A stretch of 5,034 nucleotides of DNA from Aquifex sp. (GTDB lineage: Bacteria > Aquificota > Aquificia > Aquificales > Aquificaceae): NCBI GenBank assembly GCA_015487405.1, contig WFPV01000026.1, positions 1-5,034 of the forward strand, in the 5' to 3' direction. Positions within the stretch are counted from its first letter, which is position 1. Every line of letters starts with the position of its first letter. The notes beneath the pieces were generated by a model. That model ran no database searches. It was not told where the DNA came from and worked only from the letters and a program-made list of their open reading frames with translations. A program made the translations under genes and the position numbers. Positions 1-4,811 of this stretch are shown in pieces.

Positions 1-48
1 AGGTATCTGAGCAAAGGAAAAACTAATTAGAAACAGAAGAATCAACAT
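1..48 (-). CDS. fliP: Flagellar export-gate protein FliP, N-terminal fragment (partial)
   Basis: Only the first 16 codons are in the window, reading MLILLFLISFSFAQIP; the rest lies beyond the left edge. The peptide looks like a cleavable signal sequence: a hydrophobic run followed by SFA-Q, a plausible signal peptidase site. FliP is one of the few flagellar export-gate membrane proteins known to carry a cleaved signal peptide. A purine-rich GGAAGAGG sits directly upstream of the ATG and can act as ribosome binding site. The start lies inside the 3' end of the preceding FliO-like gene, with a 26-nt overlap in another frame, and fliO-fliP is the usual order in flagellar operons. The call rests on this context plus a short peptide, so it is an inference that the sequence to the left of the window would settle. 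Confidence 0.6.
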   Translation of the reverse strand, partial: MLILLFLISFSFAQIP

Positions 49-292
49 CCTCTTCCCGTAATATTTTCGCAAACTTATCACTGAAGATTATGTAATACCT
101 ACGGTTCTTAATCTTTACCGAAGCCAAGAAGGTTTCCTTTCCGAGGGGCAGGAGCTCTTCCAATTCTATATTTCCCTTCTTGCCAAGGTAGGGAAATCTT
201 CTTTTGAGAACTACCGGGAGGAGAAAGTAGAGAACCACGAGAACAAAGAGGAGAGAAAGAATTACCTGAAGGACAACTTTCCAATCTATCAC
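23..292 (-). CDS. fliO: FliO-like flagellar biosynthesis membrane protein
   Basis: This is an 89-residue protein. It has one strong transmembrane segment at about residues 4-28 (VVLQVILSLLFVLVVLYFLL), then a basic stretch (KRRF, 30-33) consistent with the C-terminus being cytoplasmic. A small soluble domain follows, with IELEELLPLG (42-51), FLASVKIKNRRYYIIF (55-70) and a short acidic tail. The pattern of I-x-V-E-x-x-PLG, then a strand ending in K/R and an I-I-F/G strand, is typical of the FliO family. FliO assists assembly of the FliP-FliR core of the flagellar type III export gate and is poorly conserved in sequence. The GTG start shares a GTGA with the stop codon of the upstream dehydroquinate synthase gene, which suggests translational coupling; the upstream Shine-Dalgarno is weak. 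The probable fliP start lies within its 3' end. The name depends on domain pattern and gene order. Confidence 0.7.
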   Translation of the reverse strand: MIDWKVVLQVILSLLFVLVVLYFLLPVVLKRRFPYLGKKGNIELEELLPLGKETFLASVKIKNRRYYIIFSDKFAKILREEDVDSSVSN

Positions 293-1284
293 TTCTCTAT
301 GATGGTCTCTTCAACCTTCATACCGAAGTGTCTTCCCGCTTCCTCCACGTATCCGAGGACTTCGTCGCCTTCCTTCAGGTCAGCTACGGATATGGGTGTT
401 CCGTCCGGTTTTGTAAGCCTTATAGTTTCGGCGTTCTGGAGGATGCAACTGAGCTTTTTGTTTTCATACCTTCCTTCAATAAGGAGCATGGGTCTTCTCT
501 CTACCTTTGCCCTGCCTACGTAGGTGAGTCTTCCCTCTCCCTTATAGTTGTAAACCATAACGGGGTCTCCCGCCTTTAGCTCGCAGAGATACTTCGTTTT
601 GTTTTCGGGAACTCTGATATACATGTGCACCGCTCCCGCGTTGACTCTGAAGGGTCTTGCCGCTACGTAGGGGTTTTCTTCTGTTTCCGCGTGGACTAAG
701 AACATTCCTCCCGAGGAGTTTCCGACGAGCATACCCTCGCCTCTGTTCAGGAGGGAAATCGTGTCCACACAAACCCTGTCTCCAAGCCCGAGGGGAAGTA
801 TCTTCGTAATCTTTACGGTCACGAGGTTTAACTTCTCCTCGTATTCTCCTACCAGCTTTCCTATCTTCTTTATCTCGTTTATGTCCTGAGTTTTTACCAC
901 AACTCCCTTAACGCCCTTTTCTAGGGTCTGGAGTGCGGTTCTTGCCTGCTCCGCATCCTTCACGACTGCGTAGAGCTCCTCTCTCTGGGCTATTAAGTTT
1001 TCAAGGGGGATGACGGTCCAGTCGGTGGTTTCCACTATCACCTTCACGTTGGGAGGAAAGCTCGCAGCCCTTTCTTCATCTTCCTTTCCCTTAATCAGGA
1101 CGTAGACTACGTCTTTTCCGAGCTTGAGGTCTCCGTCGGGAGAGATTACGGTTATCCTTCCTATCTTTTTAACCTCATCATACTTTCCTTCTTCGGGAAC
1201 GACTACAGCGGTAGCTCCGGCTTCTATCGCTGCGGAGATTACCTTTCTATCAAAGGGCTCTGCCCATATCCAGAATTCCTTCAT
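289..1284 (-). CDS. 3-dehydroquinate synthase type II (archaeal AroB'-like)
   Basis: This 331-residue protein matches the archaeal-type 3-dehydroquinate synthase family (DHQS-II, MJ1249-like). In archaea that enzyme oxidatively deaminates and cyclises 2-amino-3,7-dideoxy-D-threo-hept-6-ulosonate to 3-dehydroquinate with NAD+, in a shikimate route that bypasses DAHP. The N-terminal part (1-150) has alternating strands and helices with an AGATAVVVPEEG motif at 22-33. The highly conserved C-terminal half includes GDRVCVDT (168-175), GEGMLVGNSSGGMFLVHAET (182-201), YVAARPFRVNAGAVHMY (206-222), RPMLLIE (264-270), LQNAETIRL (282-290) and GRHFGM (317-322). It appears full length with no missing motif. 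No Shine-Dalgarno is seen before the ATG, and only 16 nt separate it from the divergent MOSC gene. It overlaps fliO downstream by 4 nt. The family is secure. Whether it makes dehydroquinate here depends on whether a classical aroB and DAHP synthase exist elsewhere in the genome. Confidence 0.92.
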   Translation of the reverse strand: MKEFWIWAEPFDRKVISAAIEAGATAVVVPEEGKYDEVKKIGRITVISPDGDLKLGKDVVYVLIKGKEDEERAASFPPNVKVIVETTDWTVIPLENLIAQREELYAVVKDAEQARTALQTLEKGVKGVVVKTQDINEIKKIGKLVGEYEEKLNLVTVKITKILPLGLGDRVCVDTISLLNRGEGMLVGNSSGGMFLVHAETEENPYVAARPFRVNAGAVHMYIRVPENKTKYLCELKAGDPVMVYNYKGEGRLTYVGRAKVERRPMLLIEGRYENKKLSCILQNAETIRLTKPDGTPISVADLKEGDEVLGYVEEAGRHFGMKVEETIIEK

Positions 1285-1300
1285 GCTATTATTTTAACTG
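1285..1300. promoter_or_regulatory. Divergent start region with overlapping -10-like elements
   Basis: Only 16 nt separate the ATG of the minus-strand dehydroquinate synthase gene from the GTG of the plus-strand MOSC gene. The gap contains TATTAT on the plus strand (1287-1292) and TAAAAT on the minus strand (complement of 1291-1296). Placed 6-8 nt upstream of a start site, both would put transcription initiation at or within a base or two of the respective start codon. No Shine-Dalgarno is visible on either side. No good TTGACA-like -35 was found at the right distance in either direction, so promoter activity is an inference. Confidence 0.4.
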
Positions 1301-2050
1301 GTGAGGGTTTTAAGGATACTCCTTTATCCTGTAAAGAGCTTAGACCCCGTTGAGGTGAAGGAGGCACCAATAACCGAAAAGGGCTCTCTTAAAAACGACC
1401 GGCTCTTTTACTTGGTAAACGAGGAGGGAAAAATCGTTAACGCCAAGAGGGAGAAAAAACTACACCGAGTAAGGTGTAAAACCGATTTAGAAAGGGAAAA
1501 ATTTACTCTTCAAGTTAACGGAAAAACCTACGAGCTCTCCTTCAATGAGCTTGACAGGTTTTCCGAAATCCTCTCGGACTTTTTAGGCTATAGAGTTCTC
1601 CTCAAGCAAGAAGAAACTGGTATGCCCGACGACAGGAAAGCTCACGGACCCACCATAATGAGCGATAAAACGATAGAAGAAATCGGAAGATGGTTCAACT
1701 TACCCTTTGAAGAAGTCCTACTCAGATTCAGACCCAACATAGTGGTGAGTGCGAATGACCTCTTTGAAGAGGAAAAACTCCTCTGGAAGGAGTTTTACTT
1801 AGGTGATGTGCTTTTAAAGGCGGAGAATATCTCAAGGCGTTGTCCCGTTCCTACGAGAAATCCCTTTACAGGAGAGGAGTATAAGGATTTTGCAAAAATC
1901 TTTATTAGTAAGAGAAAAGAAACCTTACCTTCCTGGCTATCCGAGGAAGCCTTCGGAGGAAACTTTTACAGGGTAGCACTCAACACGAACGTTGTGAAAG
2001 GCTTTGGAGAAACCATTAAGGTAGGGGATGAGATAAAGCTAACTTCTTGA
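1301..2050 (+). CDS. MOSC domain-containing protein (YcbX/mARC type)
   Basis: This 249-residue protein has a MOSC N-terminal beta-barrel followed by a MOSC domain, the layout of the YcbX/mARC family of molybdenum-cofactor sulfurtransferase-related proteins. N-terminal signatures are LLYPVKSL (7-14) and NDRLFYLV (32-39). In the MOSC part, RFRPNIVV (142-149) precedes RRCPVPTRNPFTGE (179-192), whose Cys181 sits at the conserved cysteine position that in relatives ligates molybdenum or takes part in sulfur handling. The C-terminal GETIKVGDEIKL (236-247) is the usual closing strand. The length of about 250 residues means there is no extra C-terminal ferredoxin domain like that in E. coli YcbX. The GTG start is the only reasonable one, since an in-frame TAA (1295-1297) lies just upstream. 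No Shine-Dalgarno is seen. Likely substrates are N-hydroxylated compounds by analogy with mARC, but this cannot be read from the sequence. Confidence 0.88.
   Translation: MRVLRILLYPVKSLDPVEVKEAPITEKGSLKNDRLFYLVNEEGKIVNAKREKKLHRVRCKTDLEREKFTLQVNGKTYELSFNELDRFSEILSDFLGYRVLLKQEETGMPDDRKAHGPTIMSDKTIEEIGRWFNLPFEEVLLRFRPNIVVSANDLFEEEKLLWKEFYLGDVLLKAENISRRCPVPTRNPFTGEEYKDFAKIFISKRKETLPSWLSEEAFGGNFYRVALNTNVVKGFGETIKVGDEIKLTS
2016..2050. other. Convergent 3' overlap between the MOSC gene and coaX
   Basis: The last 35 nt of the plus-strand MOSC gene (TGA at 2048-2050) overlap the last 35 nt of minus-strand coaX (TAA, complement of 2016-2018). Both strands are therefore coding here. No hairpin-plus-T-tract terminator is visible at or just beyond either stop codon. 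Transcripts from the two sides should overlap unless termination is factor-dependent. Confidence 0.85.
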
Positions 2051-2705
2051 GCCCTTTGTGCAGTATCAGAGGGTCGTAAATACCTAAGTGTTTCAGTAAA
2101 TAACCCTCTCCGCCTGTGATAACTACTTTAAAGTCCCTTTTAAATTGTTTTTTCCAGTTTTCTATCACTCCCTTTACGAACTCCTCGCTTTCCCTCAAAA
2201 CTCCTCCCACAACGCACTCTCTCGTTGATTTTCCTATGTCTACGGAAATTTTTTCTAAATTTAGATTCTTAATACCTTCGGTGAGGGAAAGGAGACAACT
2301 TATCTTTTTCCCTATTCCGAGAGTGATGAGACCTCCCTGAAATACTCCGTCTACAACCAAATCAACGAAGATAGCCGTTCCGCAACTTACAATAACCGCA
2401 TTCTGTGAGTAAAACTCCCTTACGGCGTAGGTGAGGGCTACTCTGTCTATGCCGAGGGTTTGGGGCGTTTTGTAGGATACTTCTATAGGTATCTCATCCT
2501 TTTTAAGTAGCTTAACTCCCGGAAACTTTTTCCTTATTGTTTCATTTACGGAGGGCTTTACACTTATTCCTACACCCCGAAGGGGTATCTTTTTAAATCT
2601 CTTTAAATCCTCATAACTCAGCTTCAAGTGTTTCTCAGGAGTTTTGTGCCTCCAGATAACAACGTCAAGACTAGTGTTTCCCGCGTCTAAGGTTAGCAGT
2701 CTCAT
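2016..2705 (-). CDS. coaX: Type III pantothenate kinase
   Basis: CoaX phosphorylates pantothenate to 4'-phosphopantothenate with ATP, the first step of coenzyme A synthesis, in the cytoplasm. The protein has 229 residues, slightly short of the usual 250-260. It belongs to the ASKHA (acetate/sugar kinase-Hsp70-actin) fold. Recognisable motifs are the phosphate-1 loop DAGNTSLD (7-14), YKTPQTLGIDRVA (78-90) with the GxDR aspartate (Asp87) expected to be the catalytic base, CGTAIFVD (108-115), GGLITLGIG (124-132), KSTRECVVGGV (159-169) and the adenosine-loop TGGEG (198-202). Two positions depart from the family pattern: the Asp usually preceding GTA in a DxGTA motif is Ser107, and the common PG after GG.I is LG (129-130). 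The ATG overlaps the hyuB stop as ATGA, and AGAGAAGA precedes it as a weak ribosome binding site. The 3' end overlaps the MOSC gene. Family assignment is firm; activity is likely but not certain given the substitutions. Confidence 0.88.
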   Translation of the reverse strand: MRLLTLDAGNTSLDVVIWRHKTPEKHLKLSYEDLKRFKKIPLRGVGISVKPSVNETIRKKFPGVKLLKKDEIPIEVSYKTPQTLGIDRVALTYAVREFYSQNAVIVSCGTAIFVDLVVDGVFQGGLITLGIGKKISCLLSLTEGIKNLNLEKISVDIGKSTRECVVGGVLRESEEFVKGVIENWKKQFKRDFKVVITGGEGYLLKHLGIYDPLILHKGLKKLALSHPLP

Positions 2706-4267
2706 TCTTCTCTCATATAACCTCCGCCACCGGGTGTCTCTATACGAAGTTTATCTCCCTTTCTTACGAAAGCTGTAAACTTGGAGGGCATCTCCTTTTC
2801 CCCTTCCGAGGTTACGAGCAGGTTCCTGCCAGGTTCTCCCGGTTCTCCTCCAAAGAGCCCGTAGGGGGAAAGCCTCCTTCTTTCGGACAAAATGGAAACC
2901 TCAGCGTCGCACAGAAACTCGTATTCCCTTATTAGTCCATCTCCTCCCCTGTGAAGTCCCCTTCCTCCTGAATTTCTCCTTATCCTGTATTGGGTAATCC
3001 TTAAAGGATAATGGTGCTCCAAAGCCTCTATTGGTGTGTTCAGAGTGTTAGTCATGTGGGAATGGATGGCGCTCTCCCCGTCTCCCTTTGCACTCGCCCC
3101 CGTTCCGCCCCCTAAGGTCTCGTAGTAAGCGAAGGGTGAGCCTGTTCTGGGGTCCGTTCCACCTATCGCTACGTTGTTCATAGTTCCCTGACTCGCCGCG
3201 GGTGTCTCTTCGGGAAGAATTTTTGCAAAAGCCCCCAAGATTACGTCCACTATCCTCTGAGAGGTCTCAACGTTTCCGGCTGCTACTCCTGCGGGAAACT
3301 CCGCATCTACCAAAGTTCCTTTCTTTGTAATAACCTCTATAGGTCTGAAGCAACCCGCGTTTACGGGGATGTCCTCTCCTCCAAAGAGTGCTATCACAGA
3401 GTAGTAAACCGCCGAGAGGGTTATAGCCCTCACCGCATTTATTCCTCCCCTCGTTTGGGGAGCGGTTTCCGAGAAATCAAAGATAAGTTTATCCCTCTCA
3501 ACCGTAAGCTTTAGATGAATTTTTATATCCTCATTTCCAAAACCATCATCTTCCATATAATCTTCAAACTCGTAGGAGCCTTCGGGTAGTTTTTTAATTT
3601 TTTCCCGTATAAGTCTTTCTGCATAATTCATAAGCTCCTTTGCGTAAAAGTTCACCTTCTCAAAGCCTTCCTTGTTTATCAACTCCCGTAGTCTTTTTAT
3701 CCCTGTAAGGTTTGCGGTTATCTGAGCCTTAAAGTCTCCAACGCGTTCATCGGGAGTCCTTACGTTCCTTAGAAAGATTTTTAGGAACTCCTCGTTCAGC
3801 TCTCCCCTCTTCATTATTTTTGTCGGAGGAATAATGAAACCTTCCTGGAATATAGAGGTAGAGAGGGGCATTGAACCTGGCTGCATTCCTCCCACATCAG
3901 CGTGGTGTGCCCTGTTGGCAACAAAGAACACGAGCTCACCTCTGTAAAAGACGGGGGCTATGAGCGTTATATCGGGAAGGTGCGTTCCACCCGCAAAGGG
4001 GTCGTTGAGGACTACCATATCTCCCTCTTCAAACTCAAACTCCTTTATAGCCTGCTTTACGGACTCGGGCATGGAGCCAAGGTGAACGGGAATGTGGGCG
4101 GCTTGAGCTACGAGGTTTCCTTCTTTATCAAACAGGGCACAGGAGAAGTCCCTTCTTTCCTTGATGTTCGGGGAAAAGGCACTTCTCTGGAGCGTTACCC
4201 CCATCTCTTCCGCTATGGAGGAAAAGGCGTTTTTGAAGACTTCCAAGAGAATCGGGTTTACACTCAT
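2702..4267 (-). CDS. hyuB: Hydantoinase B/5-oxoprolinase family protein (HyuB)
   Basis: This 521-residue protein is a full-length member of the hydantoinase B/oxoprolinase family. Members act with a HyuA subunit in ATP-dependent cleavage of N-methylhydantoin, 5-oxoproline or similar lactams, or as acetone/acetophenone carboxylase subunits. Diagnostic motifs are QRSAFSPNIKERRDFSCALFD (27-47), NDPFAGGTHLPD (88-99), NRAHHADVGGMQPGSMP (118-134), FDFSETAPQTRGGINA (263-278), AGCFRPIEV (304-312), GGGTGASAKGDG (386-397), RNSGGRGLHRGGDG (431-444) and the closing PGGGGY (512-517). I place the start at the ATG at 4267. The family N-terminus begins there, and a good Shine-Dalgarno (GAGGG, complement of 4276-4280) sits 8 nt upstream. 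The reading frame stays open for 56 more codons, but those run through the tRNA genes and are not protein-like. coaX follows with a 4-nt overlap. No hyuA is adjacent, so the substrate is undetermined. Confidence 0.92.
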   Translation of the reverse strand: MSVNPILLEVFKNAFSSIAEEMGVTLQRSAFSPNIKERRDFSCALFDKEGNLVAQAAHIPVHLGSMPESVKQAIKEFEFEEGDMVVLNDPFAGGTHLPDITLIAPVFYRGELVFFVANRAHHADVGGMQPGSMPLSTSIFQEGFIIPPTKIMKRGELNEEFLKIFLRNVRTPDERVGDFKAQITANLTGIKRLRELINKEGFEKVNFYAKELMNYAERLIREKIKKLPEGSYEFEDYMEDDGFGNEDIKIHLKLTVERDKLIFDFSETAPQTRGGINAVRAITLSAVYYSVIALFGGEDIPVNAGCFRPIEVITKKGTLVDAEFPAGVAAGNVETSQRIVDVILGAFAKILPEETPAASQGTMNNVAIGGTDPRTGSPFAYYETLGGGTGASAKGDGESAIHSHMTNTLNTPIEALEHHYPLRITQYRIRRNSGGRGLHRGGDGLIREYEFLCDAEVSILSERRRLSPYGLFGGEPGEPGRNLLVTSEGEKEMPSKFTAFVRKGDKLRIETPGGGGYMREE

Positions 4268-4268
4268 C

Positions 4269-4297
4269 TTGACATCCCTCGCGGACTTAAATACAAT
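4269..4297 (+). promoter_or_regulatory. Strong sigma-70-type promoter of the tRNA-tuf operon
   Basis: A perfect -35 hexamer TTGACA (4269-4274) is followed by a 17-bp spacer and a near-perfect -10 hexamer TACAAT (4292-4297). Initiation would fall near 4303-4306, about 13-16 nt before the first base of tRNA-Thr. The -35 lies immediately beside the start codon of divergent hyuB, and the spacer contains the hyuB Shine-Dalgarno. This near-consensus arrangement fits a highly expressed stable-RNA operon. The assignment is from sequence only. Confidence 0.85.
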
Positions 4298-4318
4298 AAT
4301 ATATTGCACAGGTGATAC

Positions 4319-4391
4319 GCTGGCGTAGCTCAGCTGGCAGAGCGCGGGATTTGTAATCCCGTGGGCGCGGGTTCGAGTCCCGCCGCCAGCT
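4319..4391 (+). tRNA. tRNA-Thr, anticodon TGT
   Basis: A 73-nt tRNA folds completely. The acceptor stem pairs GCTGGCG (4319-4325) with CGCCAGC (4384-4390). The D arm is GCTC/GAGC, and the anticodon stem CGGGA/TCCCG encloses loop TTTGTAA with anticodon TGT at 4352-4354. The variable loop is TGGGC, and the T arm is GCGGG-TTCGAGT-CCCGC. It reads ACA codons and, with modification, others of the ACN box. The discriminator base is T4391. The 3' CCA is not encoded, so it must be added after transcription. It is the first gene of the operon, and its position corresponds to E. coli thrU. Confidence 0.97.
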
Positions 4392-4413
4392 GGGAATTGG
4401 GGCAGGATGAAAA

Positions 4414-4498
4414 GGAGGGGTGGCCGAGCGGCCAAAGGCAGGGGACTGTAAATCCCCCGGGCTTCCGCCCTGCGCAGGTTCGAATCCTGCCCCCTCCA
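4414..4498 (+). tRNA. tRNA-Tyr, anticodon GTA
   Basis: An 85-nt class II tRNA with the long variable arm typical of bacterial tRNA-Tyr. The acceptor stem pairs GGAGGGG (4414-4420) with CCCCTCC (4491-4497). The anticodon stem GGGGA/TCCCC encloses loop CTGTAAA, with anticodon GTA at 4448-4450. The extra arm occupies about 4458-4473, and the T arm is GCAGG-TTCGAAT-CCTGC (4474-4490). The discriminator is A4498 and CCA is not encoded. It lies 22 nt after tRNA-Thr and corresponds in position to E. coli tyrU. Confidence 0.97.
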
Positions 4499-4505
4499 TA
4501 GCTTA

Positions 4506-4581
4506 GCGGGCGTAGCTCAGTTGGTAGAGCAGCGGCCTTCCAAGCCGCAGGTCGCGGGTTCGAGTCCCGTCGCCCGCTCCA
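4506..4581 (+). tRNA. tRNA-Gly, anticodon TCC
   Basis: The acceptor stem pairs GCGGGCG (4506-4512) with CGCCCGC (4571-4577). The anticodon stem GCGGC/GCCGC encloses loop CTTCCAA, with anticodon TCC at 4539-4541, reading GGA and GGG codons. The T arm is GCGGG-TTCGAGT-CCCGT, with one G-U closing pair. The discriminator is T4578, and the 3' CCA is encoded at 4579-4581, unlike in the two tRNA genes before it. It lies only 7 nt after tRNA-Tyr and corresponds in position to E. coli glyT. Confidence 0.97.
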
Positions 4582-4640
4582 TAATTGCATTCCCGGGGGA
4601 TTCCCTTAAAAATCCTTTTTCTTAAATTCATTAATAAATA

Positions 4641-4716
4641 GCCCAGGTAGCTCAGTCGGTAGAGCGCACCCTTGGTAAGGGTGAGGGCGCCGGTTCGAGT
4701 CCGGTCCTGGGCTCCA
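4641..4716 (+). tRNA. tRNA-Thr, anticodon GGT
   Basis: The acceptor stem pairs GCCCAGG (4641-4647) with CCTGGGC (4706-4712). The anticodon stem CACCC/GGGTG encloses loop TTGGTAA, with anticodon GGT at 4674-4676, reading ACC and ACU codons. The T arm is GCCGG-TTCGAGT-CCGGT. The discriminator is T4713 and CCA is encoded at 4714-4716. A 59-nt AT-rich spacer separates it from tRNA-Gly. It complements the TGT isoacceptor at the head of the cluster and corresponds in position to E. coli thrT. Confidence 0.97.
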
Positions 4717-4742
4717 TTTCCCTCCCGATAAATCACTTCCCC

Positions 4743-4771
4743 TTGCATAAAAAGACAAAAAAATATAAAAT
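4743..4771 (+). promoter_or_regulatory. Candidate internal promoter upstream of tuf
   Basis: In the 95-nt spacer between the last tRNA and tuf there is TTGCAT (4743-4748), a 17-bp spacer and TAAAAT (4766-4771), overlapping an alternative TATAAA (4764-4769). Initiation near 4778 would give a leader of about 34 nt before the tuf ATG. The region is very A-rich, so chance matches to -10 are likely. If real, it would let tuf be transcribed separately from the tRNAs. Confidence 0.45.
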
Positions 4772-4800
4772 ATTTTGTTACCTCAATTTAAACCAGATAC

Positions 4801-4805
4801 GGAGG
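4801..4805 (+). promoter_or_regulatory. Ribosome binding site of tuf
   Basis: GGAGG lies 6 nt before the ATG at 4812-4814. It is a near-perfect Shine-Dalgarno at good spacing, contrasting with the absent or weak sites of the MOSC and dehydroquinate synthase genes, and it fits very high expression. It confirms the start that gives the EF-Tu N-terminus MAKEKFERTK. Confidence 0.85.
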
Positions 4806-4811
4806 TAGGAA

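Noticed and set aside
299..772. Open frames of 74-83 codons (plus) and 76 codons (minus) within the dehydroquinate synthase gene
   Set aside because: They overlap the conserved C-terminal coding region in other frames, and their low-complexity translations resemble no family.
3902..4315. 137-codon plus-strand open frame opposite hyuB
   Set aside because: It lies wholly opposite the strongly conserved N-terminal part of hyuB and over the divergent promoter, with no Shine-Dalgarno or recognisable domain.
4268..4435. Open 56-codon upstream extension of the hyuB frame on the minus strand
   Set aside because: It runs antisense through tRNA-Thr and into tRNA-Tyr, and its translation (with GGGTRTRAHG-like stretches) is the common artefact of translated tRNA. 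The family N-terminus and a good Shine-Dalgarno both support the ATG at 4267.
4607..4620. TAAAAATCCTTTTT, a possible hairpin with T tract between tRNA-Gly and tRNA-Thr
   Set aside because: The stem would be only five A-T pairs around a 3-nt loop, too weak for an intrinsic terminator, especially at high temperature.
4287..4748. Several minus-strand open frames of 70-86 codons across the tRNA cluster
   Set aside because: They carry the RRDSNPRP and DGTRTRDL patterns that arise when tRNA genes are translated on the wrong strand. All are explained by the four tRNAs.
4767..4776. AAAATATTTT palindrome upstream of tuf
   Set aside because: A ten-base A/T palindrome is expected by chance in this A/T-rich spacer, and no second copy suggests an operator.
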